Below, one piece after another: positions 21,566 through 30,952 of a stretch of 64,000 nt of DNA (its first letter is position 1; each line of letters opens with the position of its first letter). The DNA lies in NCBI GenBank assembly GCA_022450155.1, contig JAKUQR010000005.1, positions 91,968 through 155,967 of the forward strand, read 5' to 3'. The notes under the pieces were generated by a model. It was not told where the DNA came from. It was given only the letters and a program-made list of their open reading frames with translations, and did no database searches. A program made the translations under genes and the position numbers. This stretch comes from Gammaproteobacteria bacterium. GTDB taxonomy: Bacteria; Pseudomonadota; Gammaproteobacteria; Arenicellales; UBA868.

Positions 21566-22165
21566 TCAACTGATCTCTCCAATACGTTCGTGAAGGGGGC
21601 TGTTTCGGGGGAAATGGGACAAAAGAAATTCCATCTGGTCCGCCAGGATCTGCCTACCGGAAAGATAGACGTATTCGGCGTGGGTTGGGATAAATGGCAC
21701 TGCCAGTAGCTCGTGTCCGAATTCTTCAGGCGTCTGATCGCCTTTTCTATGATTGCAACGTCTGCAGGCCGTCACTACATTCTGCCAGACGTCCGCACCG
21801 CCCCGGCTGAGTGGCCGTACGTGATCTCTTGATAACTCAGTAGGGGAAAACTGCACCCCGCAATAAAGACATAGATGAGCATCGCGCCTGAACAATGCCT
21901 TGTTGACTAACGGCGGTGCGTACAAAGGATGACGCCGTAGATGGGCTCTCGATTGCCCCAGCGTACAGATGATTGAGTGAACTTCGAGCGTACTCCGGCG
22001 CCCGGTTTTCGCATTTATCCCGCCGCGTACAACGTACAAAGAAGAACCCATCGGGTAAAGTATCTGTTCTAGGCAATGGAGCTTCACCGTCTCTTCAAAT
22101 CCAATCCATTCGATCGGCATTCCTGAAACATCTGTGCGCAGTATCCGCAGACTCGTTTCAATCAT
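21566..22165 (-). CDS. HNH endonuclease family protein
   Basis: A 199-residue protein with a zinc-stabilised HNH domain. C99-x2-C102 and C134-x2-C137 form the zinc site, D114-H115 (SRDHVRPLSRGG) the catalytic His region, and N129 and N138-x2-K141 the remaining core. The ~90-residue N-terminal part is not recognised but is typical of the conserved stand-alone HNH proteins found in many bacteria. It starts 18 nt upstream-side of the PLP-lyase gene, on the same strand. No restriction or phage genes are nearby, so a repair or housekeeping role is as likely as defence. Confidence 0.85.
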   Translation of the reverse strand: MIETSLRILRTDVSGMPIEWIGFEETVKLHCLEQILYPMGSSLYVVRGGINAKTGRRSTLEVHSIICTLGQSRAHLRRHPLYAPPLVNKALFRRDAHLCLYCGVQFSPTELSRDHVRPLSRGGADVWQNVVTACRRCNHRKGDQTPEEFGHELLAVPFIPTHAEYVYLSGRQILADQMEFLLSHFPRNSPLHERIGEIS

Positions 22166-22369
22166 CCCTTAACTCCCCAGGTTACGCGTATTACTGTGCG
22201 TTAAGTAACCCCCAGAATCAACTACCCAGATTTCGGTATTTGGCTAACCAGATACTTCAACTAAAAGACGGTTCCGACATACTGTTTTAGACTTTGAATC
22301 CTACCAATACCTGGTTTACAGCCGGCACAGAGATCGATATGTCTGGTATTGTGCAGCGCATTTCGCTAA

Positions 22370-23629
22370 TCATCCAACCGTCCTGACCGCGCGCCGGAGA
22401 GGTTTTTCATTGATCGGTGCATGAAGAACCGCAGCAACGATTGCCAGGATGATAGCAGCCCGCCATACCGTATCATAAGTACCCGTCAGATCATGAAGAT
22501 AGCCCCCGAGCCACACCCCAATGAACCCCCCCAATTGATGACTCAGAAATACAACCGAAAACAGCGTCGCCATATACCGTACTCCAAATATTCGGGTAAC
22601 GACACCAGTGGTCAGCGGCACTGTGGACAGCCAAAGCAAGCCCATCGCACAGGCAAATAAATAAAGCGTAAATTCTGTTTTAGGCAATAACAGCAAGGCC
22701 GTTATAACCAATGCTCGTGCGGCATAAATGAAACTCAATCCATTTGAATTACTGTGCCGTTGACCATACAGACCTACAGCAATCGAACCTATAATATTGA
22801 ACACACCGATCAGCGCCAGACACCAGGCTGCAACATTGCCTGACAAACCCAGATCGGCAACATACGCCGGTAAGTGAATCATGATAAACGACACGTGAAA
22901 TCCGCAGACAAAGAAGCCGACGGTCAATAGTACATAGCCGCGGTGGCGAAAAGCTTCCCCCAGCGCCGCTTTAAGCGTCAGATCAATCGTGTCGGGCTCA
23001 TCGAGTGTTGGGCGATTGGGCAACAACAGGGCCAGCGGAATAATACACAGGGTACACGCGCCCATAATCAACAACCCATTGCTCCAGCCGAACTGACCAA
23101 TCATGCCCTGGGCAAACGGTGAAAACACTATCTGCCCCACTGAACCTGCCGCAGTGCCCAAACCCATCACCAGAGACCGTCTTTCCGGACCCACTGCCCG
23201 GACCATTGCCGCAATCGCTAGAGTAAAAGACGTGCATGCGATTCCAGCACCTGATAGAACGCCACCGGTCAGATACAGCATGCCGCCGGTATCTGATATG
23301 GCCATTCCCCAGAACCCAAGTGCATAAATTACAGCCCCGCCTGCTATCACCCACACGGAGCCATAACGATCGACAGCAGCGCCGGCAATGGGCAGGCAGA
23401 TTCCCCATGCGATGTTCTGCAGAGCCATCGCCAACGCATAGGTCTCGCGATTCCAGCCCAGCTCAACCGTCATTGGATCAAGGAACAGACCCATCCCGGA
23501 ACGGGCACCAAAGCCAACTGCCGATATCAAACACCCGGCAACCAGTACGATCGCTGGTGTTTTCCAGGTCTGACGATTTTCGGTCGCTATCACGAATCCA
23601 TAAACCCTGTCAGGTTGGACAGGCCGCAT
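22370..23629 (-). CDS. major facilitator superfamily transporter
   Basis: A 419-residue protein with about twelve hydrophobic segments in two halves, typical MFS length. Visible are the first helix region VLVAGCLISAVGFGARSGMGLFLDPM, the loop-2-like GAAVDRYGSVWV between helices 2 and 3, and a polar central loop around residues 195-215 (PNRPTLDEPDTID). This layout resembles monocarboxylate/oxalate-formate type carriers. The substrate is unknown. The 204-nt gap toward the HNH gene and the 194-nt gap on the other side contain nothing I recognise. Confidence 0.85.
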   Translation of the reverse strand: MRPVQPDRVYGFVIATENRQTWKTPAIVLVAGCLISAVGFGARSGMGLFLDPMTVELGWNRETYALAMALQNIAWGICLPIAGAAVDRYGSVWVIAGGAVIYALGFWGMAISDTGGMLYLTGGVLSGAGIACTSFTLAIAAMVRAVGPERRSLVMGLGTAAGSVGQIVFSPFAQGMIGQFGWSNGLLIMGACTLCIIPLALLLPNRPTLDEPDTIDLTLKAALGEAFRHRGYVLLTVGFFVCGFHVSFIMIHLPAYVADLGLSGNVAAWCLALIGVFNIIGSIAVGLYGQRHSNSNGLSFIYAARALVITALLLLPKTEFTLYLFACAMGLLWLSTVPLTTGVVTRIFGVRYMATLFSVVFLSHQLGGFIGVWLGGYLHDLTGTYDTVWRAAIILAIVAAVLHAPINEKPLRRAVRTVG

Positions 23630-23823
23630 AGTACACCGTCAAATACCACCAGAATGAAAAGGCCGGTAATTGGCTTGACCACAGTAGACAAAGAACGCTT
23701 GAGAGCCGTCCAAATAGATGTAGGCTATTTGATTTTTAGCTTGGTGAAGCTCGGTAGCCGAATCCGCTTAAACGTCACCACTATAAGATAACCTATCAAC
23801 AATGCATTGAACGATTCTAATCG

Positions 23824-25464
23824 TCAGTTCACCTTATCAGGTGTCGGCGCTAGACCCTGCGCTCGACGGTCCATCAACTGATCCAGCCAGTCTGGATCCA
23901 TTTCAGGCACCGAAGAGAGCAGCAGTTCCGTATAGGGCTCGTGCGGCGGCGCCAGAATCTGGTCTTTGCCACCTTGCTCGACTATACGCCCCTTATACAT
24001 AACCACGATATCATCAGCGATGGCCTTCACCGTTGCCAGGTCATGAGTGATAAACAGATAAGACAACTGAAGACGATTCTGCAGGCTCTGCAGAAGCTCC
24101 AGTATTCCCTCAGCAACAAGCTGATCGAGCGCAGAGGTAACCTCATCACAGATGATGAGGTCTGGTTCAGCGGCCAGGGCGCGAGCAATGCAGATCCTTT
24201 GTTTTTCTCCGCCTGACAACTGGTTTGGGAACCGGTCTACAAAACTTTCCGGCAGTTCAATCTGCTCCAGCAGCTCAACGGTGCGATCCATTTTCTTTTG
24301 ACCGGTCATTGCAAGATAAAACTCCAACGGCCGGCCAATTATTTCCCTGACCCGCTGACGCGGATTGAGTGCGATATCGGGCATCTGGTAGATCATCTGG
24401 ATCGAACGCAGTGCATCTTTACTTCGGTCGCCAAGAGCAGCCGATAGTGATTCACCCTTAAAAGTGACTGAACCAGACTGTGGCGGAAGCAGTCCTGTAA
24501 TGACACGCGCGAGTGTACTTTTGCCACTTCCCGATTCGCCAACCACAGCGACAGTCTTGCCCTGCTCGACCCCGATACTGATATCTTCAAGTACATACTC
24601 GGTCGCACTGGGATAGCGCGCAACAACGTTGTCTACTGCAAGTATTTGGCTTTCAACCTGTTGTAGCGTTTTATCCTCCCTTAGGCTGCGGACAGACAAC
24701 AGGCGTTTTGTATAGTCCTCTGTGGGGTGGGCCAGGAGGCGCCGTGCGTCACCCTCTTCTACCAAATTACCATAACGAAGCACCATTATTCTGTCCGCCA
24801 GTTGTGCCACCACGGCCAGGTCGTGCGTAATGTAAATTGCAGAAACCCCCCTTGCACGAACTGCTTCCTTGATGGCGGCCAGTACCTCGATCTGGGTCGT
24901 CACATCCAACGCTGTCGTTGGTTCATCAAACACAACAATCTCGGGTTCACAACCCATTGCCATGGCTGTCATCGCACGCTGCAGTTGGCCACCTGACACC
25001 TGATGAGGGAATCGTTCTCCGATCGAATCAGGGTCTGGAAGATCCAGCTGGCGATAAAGGCTGCGCCCCTTCGCTTTGGCCTCCGTTCGATTCATCTTGC
25101 CGTGCTGCACTGGAGACTCGAGGAACTGCTCTAGCAGGCGATGTGCTGGGTTAAAAGCAGCCGCTGCGCTTTGCGCAACATAGCTGACACGATTGCCACG
25201 CAAATTTCGCAGTTGCTTTTCGGGCAGTGTTGTCAGTTCAAGTCCATCGAATTTGATCGACCCGGATACGATCCGGCACCCAGGTTTTGTATATCCGAGT
25301 GCTGCCAGACCCAAGGTTGATTTACCGGCACCGGATTCACCAATTAACCCAACAATTTCACCCTTTTCCAAGGCAAGGCTCAGCCCATTGACGATAGGCC
25401 TCCATTCGCCATCGATCTCAGCTTCGATAACAACGTTTTTCATTTCCAGCAAATTGATCGACAT
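23824..25464 (-). CDS. fused double ATP-binding protein of a peptide/nickel-type ABC importer
   Basis: A 546-residue fusion of two OppD/OppF-like nucleotide-binding domains. The first has Walker A GESGAGKSTLG, signature VSGGQLQRAMTAMAM and Walker B IVVFDEPTTALD. The second has [28 protein letters not shown] and LIICDEVTSALD. No permease or binding protein is adjacent. A Dpp-type binding protein with two permeases at 46.5-49.9 kb lacks any ATPase, so this is a plausible distant partner. Divergent from the kynurenine operon. Confidence 0.9.
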   Translation of the reverse strand: MSINLLEMKNVVIEAEIDGEWRPIVNGLSLALEKGEIVGLIGESGAGKSTLGLAALGYTKPGCRIVSGSIKFDGLELTTLPEKQLRNLRGNRVSYVAQSAAAAFNPAHRLLEQFLESPVQHGKMNRTEAKAKGRSLYRQLDLPDPDSIGERFPHQVSGGQLQRAMTAMAMGCEPEIVVFDEPTTALDVTTQIEVLAAIKEAVRARGVSAIYITHDLAVVAQLADRIMVLRYGNLVEEGDARRLLAHPTEDYTKRLLSVRSLREDKTLQQVESQILAVDNVVARYPSATEYVLEDISIGVEQGKTVAVVGESGSGKSTLARVITGLLPPQSGSVTFKGESLSAALGDRSKDALRSIQMIYQMPDIALNPRQRVREIIGRPLEFYLAMTGQKKMDRTVELLEQIELPESFVDRFPNQLSGGEKQRICIARALAAEPDLIICDEVTSALDQLVAEGILELLQSLQNRLQLSYLFITHDLATVKAIADDIVVMYKGRIVEQGGKDQILAPPHEPYTELLLSSVPEMDPDWLDQLMDRRAQGLAPTPDKVN

Positions 25465-25655
25465 TCACCACTCCATCGTCACCTGCGACCGGGCAGCCCA
25501 GCATCGTTTTATAAGCGCTGGCTGAACACCTTACCCGGCCGATGGGAAAAAGCAACCCCGCGCCGACCCCGGCTTCAGGATACTTTCTATACAATTGGTC
25601 CTTTGTACAACCCTCGGTAGCCTAGAATGCGGGTCCCTCGAGCTGGCATTGAATT

Positions 25656-26531
25656 TTGAATTGGAAGAGCCTGTCTCCTGAGGAACTAGAGCGGGAATAC
25701 TCACCGAGCAGTATGGTGGGCGACATTGAGCCATTCATATCGTGGTACACCACCGAGTCCCAACGGGTACGAGATAACTACGAGGAACGCCTGATTACAA
25801 ACCTGGCCTATGGTGCTAATCCGGAAGAACAACTGGATCTTTTCCTACCAGCCACGCCAGCCAACTCCGGAAATCTACCTCTGCTGGTTTTTGTTCATGG
25901 GGGTTACTGGAAAACACTCTCCAAAGATGACCACAGTTTTCTTGCCAGCGCCTGGACAGCAGCCGGCTACGCTTTTGCGAGCATCAACTATGGACTTGCG
26001 CCAGATTCAAGTCTTTCTCAGATGATTTCACGTTGCAGACGTGCACTGAACTGGCTCGGTGAAAACAGCCGAAACTACGGCTTTAAAAAAAGAAGGATTC
26101 ATGTCATGGGACATTCGGCAGGTGCCCATCTTCTGGCCTGCGCAATCAGTCCGCGTATCCAGGATCACGACCACTCAGCGCTTCTCGCTCGACCTCAACG
26201 CGCAATCCTTATCGGTGGTATCTATGACCTCGAGCCGATTTCTCAAACCTACGTCAACGAACCACTGGGATTATCGATTGAAAGCGCTAGAGCACTCAGT
26301 CCACAGTTTTATGATACCGATCCGCTTGTCTCTCTGGACATCGTCTATGCAGAACATGAGACTAAAGAGTTTATAAGACAATCCAAAGATTATGCTGACA
26401 AATGCTCAAGAATTACCGCCGATACAAAACTCAGAGAAGTCCAGGGTCGACATCATTTTGACATTATGTGCGACATTGCTCGTACCGACACTGTGATCTT
26501 TCAGCAGTTGTCAGCATATCCGGAAAAGTGA
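25656..26531 (+). CDS. kynurenine formamidase (arylformamidase), alpha/beta-hydrolase type
   Basis: Likely hydrolyses N-formylkynurenine to kynurenine and formate. The fold is alpha/beta hydrolase with the oxyanion motif HGGYW and the nucleophile elbow GHSAGAH, as in animal-type AFMID, not the metal-dependent bacterial KynB. The N-terminus LEREYSPSS is conserved in AFMID relatives, so I take the TTG at 25656 as start: it follows an in-frame stop, and the next Met is 20 codons inside. The catalytic His is probably in GRHHFDIM near the end. First gene of the operon, 10 nt before kynU; the downstream genes make the substrate assignment strong. Confidence 0.85.
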   Translation: MNWKSLSPEELEREYSPSSMVGDIEPFISWYTTESQRVRDNYEERLITNLAYGANPEEQLDLFLPATPANSGNLPLLVFVHGGYWKTLSKDDHSFLASAWTAAGYAFASINYGLAPDSSLSQMISRCRRALNWLGENSRNYGFKKRRIHVMGHSAGAHLLACAISPRIQDHDHSALLARPQRAILIGGIYDLEPISQTYVNEPLGLSIESARALSPQFYDTDPLVSLDIVYAEHETKEFIRQSKDYADKCSRITADTKLREVQGRHHFDIMCDIARTDTVIFQQLSAYPEK

Positions 26532-26541
26532 GGTCGACCAG

Positions 26542-27822
26542 ATGACAACTCCGTCTCTTGACACATTGCGCAGCAGTCAGAGTTCCGGTCTGGCAGACGC
26601 CCGTAAACAAGACGAACTTGATCCCTGCTCCAGCATCAGGGAGCTTTTTGATTTACCACCTGACCTGGTTTATCTCGATGGTAACTCGCTTGGCGCAATG
26701 CCTAGGATGGTACCAGAGAAGATCCTTGAAGCTGTCACCGATGGCTGGCGTACTGGGCTAATCCGAAGTTGGAACGATCGGAACTGGCACGTACTGCCTT
26801 TGACTCTCGGCGATCGACTGGCTCCTCTGATGGGTGCCAATGCCGGGGAAGTACTGGTGGTCGATTCTACTTCAATCAATCTGTTTAAAACGTTGTCAGC
26901 CGCCCTAGAAATGCGCCCAGGCAGAACAGAGATCGTGTCGGAGCGCCATAATTTTCCGTCCGACCTTCATATCATTCAGGGTGCAATCAGGCACTATTTC
27001 CCCCAACACAAACTTGTTGAAGGGAAGGAAAGTGATGGATCCATAGTTGAACTGATCAACCCATCCACCGCAGTGGTGACTCTTACCCACGTCAGTTACC
27101 GTACGGGAATGATTCGCGACATGAACCGAATCACACAGGCGGCGCAACAGGCCGGCGCGCTGGTTATCTGGGATCTGGCGCACACACTCGGTACAGTACC
27201 CGTTGATTTGAATGCAGCTAATGTCGATTTCGCGGTAGGCTGTACATACAAGTACCTTAATGCCGGGCCCGGCGGACCTGCATACCTTTTCGTCGCCGAT
27301 CGGCACATTGCACACGCTGAGAATCCATTGACAGGTTGGCAGGCCCATACCGATCCATTTTCTTTTGACACGCGCTTCAAGCCGGCAAGCAGTATAGATA
27401 AATTTCGTTGCGGAACACCTGCGGTTCTTTCCTATATCGCTCTAGAATCCAGTCTGGATATATTTGAACAGCTGGATATGCACGCCATTCGTGAAAAATC
27501 AAAACAGTTGACGACCCTGTTTGTCGACCTGGTGGAATCATTCTGCAGTGCATATCCCCTGCAGCTGGTAAGCCCACGTGACAGCGATCAAAGAGGTAGC
27601 CAGGTCTCGTTCAGTCACCCCGAAGGGTGGCCAATCATGCAGGCACTGATCGCCCATAGGGTCATCGGCGATTTCAGAGCGCCGGACCTGCTGCGATTCG
27701 GGTTTGCTCCGTTGTACACGAGGTACGAAGACGTTTGGCTGGCGGCATCGATGCTGTTCCATATTCTCCAGACCGAATGCTGGAAGGACCCGATCTATGC
27801 GGCTCCAAAACTTGTTACCTAA
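26542..27822 (+). CDS. kynU: kynureninase
   Basis: PLP enzyme cleaving L-kynurenine to anthranilate and alanine. The start region VYLDGNSLGAMPR, the central TSINLFKTLSAA and SERHNFPSDLHI, and the PLP lysine K237 in GCTYKYLNAGPGGPAY are all kynureninase hallmarks. Length 426 is normal. GAGGTCGACCAG precedes the ATG. It sits between the formamidase and the IDO-like gene, completing tryptophan to anthranilate plus alanine. Confidence 0.95.
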   Translation: MTTPSLDTLRSSQSSGLADARKQDELDPCSSIRELFDLPPDLVYLDGNSLGAMPRMVPEKILEAVTDGWRTGLIRSWNDRNWHVLPLTLGDRLAPLMGANAGEVLVVDSTSINLFKTLSAALEMRPGRTEIVSERHNFPSDLHIIQGAIRHYFPQHKLVEGKESDGSIVELINPSTAVVTLTHVSYRTGMIRDMNRITQAAQQAGALVIWDLAHTLGTVPVDLNAANVDFAVGCTYKYLNAGPGGPAYLFVADRHIAHAENPLTGWQAHTDPFSFDTRFKPASSIDKFRCGTPAVLSYIALESSLDIFEQLDMHAIREKSKQLTTLFVDLVESFCSAYPLQLVSPRDSDQRGSQVSFSHPEGWPIMQALIAHRVIGDFRAPDLLRFGFAPLYTRYEDVWLAASMLFHILQTECWKDPIYAAPKLVT

Positions 27823-27903
27823 ACGATTATTTACGAACAATCGAGCAAAATATCGTCAACCCGGCTTACCCTAGGACAGGGTGTAAAATATTCCGGATAA
27901 CCA

Positions 27904-29007
27904 ATGCCTGATCTCTATAACATCGATCCTGTCAATGGATTTCTGCCGGCACAAGCACCCCTTGAGCTGCTACCTGACGAATTTGAGATCTGGGAATCAA
28001 CGGCTCGAGAGTTCTCTGGATTACTGAATGCCAGCATTTTCAGAGCCTGTGCTGAAGCCATGCCGGTCATTGACGATATCTCCTCTCTCCACACGCCAAT
28101 GGAACTGGAACGAGCTATGCTCCTGTTGTCTGTATTTGGCCATGGCTTTGTCTGGCAGGGTTACGAGTCCTCTGGTTATGTGCCTGAAAATATTGCGATT
28201 CCCTGGACTCTGGTTGCTGACCGGCTGAACCGACCACCGGCTCTCGCCCATGCGTCGTTGGTTCTGAATAACTGGAAACGTCTGGATCCCAACGGCCCCA
28301 TCAGCCTGGGCAATCTGAGCACATTAATTCAGTTTCATGGCGGCCTTGACGAGTCATGGTTCTACCTGGTCACAACCGAGATTGAGGCCATCGGCGCAAG
28401 CGTTCTCAGAGAATTCGATCTTATCCAGAGGGCTCTGCCGCCTAATGACTTCGAACAGATCGAATGCTCACTCCAAGTCGTTCGAAAACACCTGATCGCA
28501 TTGAACGCCACATTGGACCGTATGTATGAACACTGCGACCCTTATATTTTCTACAACAGGGTAAGACCTTTTCTGGCTTCATTCGAATCCATCGAGTACA
28601 GGGGCTGTAAGCAGAATCCAAGGAACTACTTTGGCGGCAGTGCCGCCCAGAGCTCTTTGCTTCAAGCTATAGATGCAATGTTCGGTATCACACACAAAGA
28701 AGAACCATCGCGGACCTATCTGATCAGAATGCGCTCCTACATGCCCACCGGGCATGCTGCGTATATCAATGCACTGGAAGCTGACAGGCCGCTGGTTGGT
28801 GCCATTGAGCGACATGATGGGTGTCGGCACATCTACACAGCATGCGTTGAAGCACTGATTGATTTTCGTCAGTCCCATCTTAAGATGGTGACAAAATATG
28901 TGTCATCACAGATGTCGCAAACAGGCCCCGGCCACACTGGTACCGGCGGTACCGACCCCGTGGTGTTCTTGAAGCAGGTAGCTAAAGATACCGCACCGTT
29001 TGGCTAA
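27904..29007 (+). CDS. indoleamine 2,3-dioxygenase-type haem dioxygenase
   Basis: Probably opens the indole ring of tryptophan to N-formylkynurenine. The protein (367 residues, all-helical) carries IDO-family features: an N-terminal LPDEFEIWE region, the middle FHGGLDESWFYLV and PYIFYNRVRPFL blocks, MRSYMPTGHAAYI, and the proximal haem-ligand candidate H325 in FRQSHLKMVTKYV, followed by the Gly/Thr-rich GTGGTDPVVFLK. That is IDO architecture, not the unrelated-looking TDO (KynA) usual in bacteria. Position 81 nt after kynU supports tryptophan as substrate. Confident family, inferred substrate. Confidence 0.88.
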   Translation: MPDLYNIDPVNGFLPAQAPLELLPDEFEIWESTAREFSGLLNASIFRACAEAMPVIDDISSLHTPMELERAMLLLSVFGHGFVWQGYESSGYVPENIAIPWTLVADRLNRPPALAHASLVLNNWKRLDPNGPISLGNLSTLIQFHGGLDESWFYLVTTEIEAIGASVLREFDLIQRALPPNDFEQIECSLQVVRKHLIALNATLDRMYEHCDPYIFYNRVRPFLASFESIEYRGCKQNPRNYFGGSAAQSSLLQAIDAMFGITHKEEPSRTYLIRMRSYMPTGHAAYINALEADRPLVGAIERHDGCRHIYTACVEALIDFRQSHLKMVTKYVSSQMSQTGPGHTGTGGTDPVVFLKQVAKDTAPFG

Positions 29008-29039
29008 GCGACCTTTAGTTTGAACATGAAATAGTTGCC

Positions 29040-30131
29040 ATGGCCAGAAAGATCCCGCTAGAAAGATTCGATGATTTGCCGGTGATGGCGCCGCAAATTC
29101 TGCAGGAACCCGATAACCGGCCGAGCCCCGATTTTGTTCGCCTGAATCTGAACGAAAACCCGCTCCCCCCCTCTCCCAACGCCATAGCAGCGATGCGCGA
29201 AGCCATTGGCGTGTCGAACCGGTACCCGGATCATTCCTGTTCGGCGCTGGCCAAGATCATCTCAGTACGGACAGGAATAAGCCCGGAACGGATTGTGTTT
29301 GGGAATGGGAGCGGGGAAATGCTTTTTGCCGCTGCCGCTATTGCCGTCGAGAATGGTGATCAGGCCGTTCTGCCAGTGCCGACCTTTGCCCCAGTTGGCA
29401 AAAACGTACGACTCGCCGGTGGTAAAGTGATCACAGTACCGGTACTGGAAAACGGATCCAACAACGTAGATGCTATGCTGGCTGCTGTCAGCGAACAGAC
29501 TGCCCTGGTCTATTTGTGTACCCCCAACAGTCCAACAGGCGGGATGATTGATGCGGACCAAGTCCGGCTTGCGGCCGAGCGAGTACCCGACCAATGCCTG
29601 TTGATGGTGGACGAGGCCTATCATGAGTTTGCCGCCTGGGAAGGCGGCCCCGATGTACTTTCCTTGTTAGCCACTCGCAGCGGTCCGTGGGTGGTCATCC
29701 GAACCTTCTCTAAGGCATACGGACTGTCCGGGGCCAGAATTGGTTATGCCATCACGGGCAGTCCAAGCCTGGCGATCGGGTTCTCGAAAATTCGCATAGG
29801 CTTTAATGTCAATCGGATCGCCCTGGCCGGTGCCTGTGCAGCAATGCTGGACCAAAACTATCTTGAGATGGTCCTCGACACCGTCAGCCGCGAGAGACAA
29901 CGCCTTTCCTTGGCACTGCAAGAATTCAAACTCCGCGTATATCCTTCTGCCGCAAATTTCTTGTTGGCCCGCGCTGATAGTTCATCCGAATCGATTGTAG
30001 AGCGGCTGGCTGAAAAAGCCATACTTGTCCAGTATCTGCCCTGGCCGGACGAAAACGGATCTCTCAGAATCACAATCGGCATTTCCGCTGAGAACGACGC
30101 TCTTCTGAACGCGCTGGCGGATATTCTGTGA
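29040..30131 (+). CDS. histidinol-phosphate aminotransferase-like class I/II aminotransferase
   Basis: Fold-type I PLP aminotransferase of the HisC subgroup, 363 residues. Motifs are RLNLNENPLPPSP, NRYPDHSCSALA, FGNGSGEMLF, the NSPTGG Asn motif, the aldimine Asp/Tyr region VDEAYHEF and the Schiff-base Lys in RTFSKAYGLSGARIGY. It follows the IDO gene by 32 nt. HisC-like enzymes also transaminate aromatic amino acids, so in this operon it may act on tryptophan, kynurenine or phenylalanine rather than in histidine synthesis. No other his gene is present. Confidence 0.85.
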   Translation: MARKIPLERFDDLPVMAPQILQEPDNRPSPDFVRLNLNENPLPPSPNAIAAMREAIGVSNRYPDHSCSALAKIISVRTGISPERIVFGNGSGEMLFAAAAIAVENGDQAVLPVPTFAPVGKNVRLAGGKVITVPVLENGSNNVDAMLAAVSEQTALVYLCTPNSPTGGMIDADQVRLAAERVPDQCLLMVDEAYHEFAAWEGGPDVLSLLATRSGPWVVIRTFSKAYGLSGARIGYAITGSPSLAIGFSKIRIGFNVNRIALAGACAAMLDQNYLEMVLDTVSRERQRLSLALQEFKLRVYPSAANFLLARADSSSESIVERLAEKAILVQYLPWPDENGSLRITIGISAENDALLNALADIL

Positions 30132-30158
30132 TTGAAAGGGTCAACGGAACCCAGCTGG

Positions 30159-30866
30159 TCAGCTGAGCAGCCAACCGCCGTCGACATCGACTGTCGTCCC
30201 AGTCACAAAATCGTTCTGAATCGCGAAAACTATACCGTTCGCGACTTCATCCGCAGTACCTGCCCGGGGAATCATGTGATCGGCCGTTGCAGAATTCAGC
30301 TTGTTCGACCGCTCAGAGCTTTCTGGGCCGAACATCGGCGTATCAATAATACCCGGGGAAACGCTATTGATTCGCCGCGGTGCAAGTTCTGCCGCAACAC
30401 CCCGGCAAAATGCCTCTACAGCACCGCCTACTGAACTCAGTGCGATCTGCCCTGGCTTGGTTTTGCGTGCAGGGGCTCCACTCACGAGCACAATCGTACC
30501 CTCGCGGGTCATGTACTCTACACCCAGACGAACAGCATTGGTGTAACCCCAAAGTTTGGCAAAGGAAGCCTGATAAGCGTCAAGGTCCATCTCGAGAAAA
30601 GGACCAGCAGCTCTCGACCCCCCTGTGGCTGCACACACTAAAATATCAAACGTTGACCACTCCTTAAACAGCGCTACAAGACCGGCTCGGTCCAGAACAC
30701 TGCAAGCGCGGAGTTCGACTCCGTTGGCAACATCACCCTTAGCCTTATCGGGTTGACGACTGACCGCGACCACCTTCGTGCCGAGTCCTGAAAGTCGATT
30801 GGCCGTCGCCAGACCAATACCGGAGGTCCCACCCAGTATGATCGCCGTTTTTCCCTTCACGTCCAT
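30159..30866 (-). CDS. short-chain dehydrogenase/reductase family protein, atypical active site
   Basis: A Rossmann-fold SDR with the NAD(P) loop GGTSGIG (residues 12-18) and the C-terminal SPGIIDTPMFG. I start it at the ATG at 30866 because GGGGAG lies six bases before it; a longer frame from 30893 exists. The catalytic Ser survives (LVSGAP), but the Tyr-x3-Lys motif is missing: residues 141-146 read I-A-L-S-S-V. This resembles a known minority of SDRs lacking the Tyr. The function is unknown, and it may bind nucleotide without classical catalysis. Convergent with the aminotransferase gene. Confidence 0.8.
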   Translation of the reverse strand: MDVKGKTAIILGGTSGIGLATANRLSGLGTKVVAVSRQPDKAKGDVANGVELRACSVLDRAGLVALFKEWSTFDILVCAATGGSRAAGPFLEMDLDAYQASFAKLWGYTNAVRLGVEYMTREGTIVLVSGAPARKTKPGQIALSSVGGAVEAFCRGVAAELAPRRINSVSPGIIDTPMFGPESSERSNKLNSATADHMIPRAGTADEVANGIVFAIQNDFVTGTTVDVDGGWLLS

Positions 30867-30952
30867 TTTTTTCTCCCCATTGTTACTCGCCAAAGAATTA
30901 AATCAATCCGTCCACTGTGTCTATGACTGATCCCGCAATATCACCTGCACAG

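Noticed and set aside
21566..22165. HNH gene as part of a restriction or defence system
   Set aside because: No methylase, helicase or other defence gene nearby; such solitary HNH proteins are widespread.
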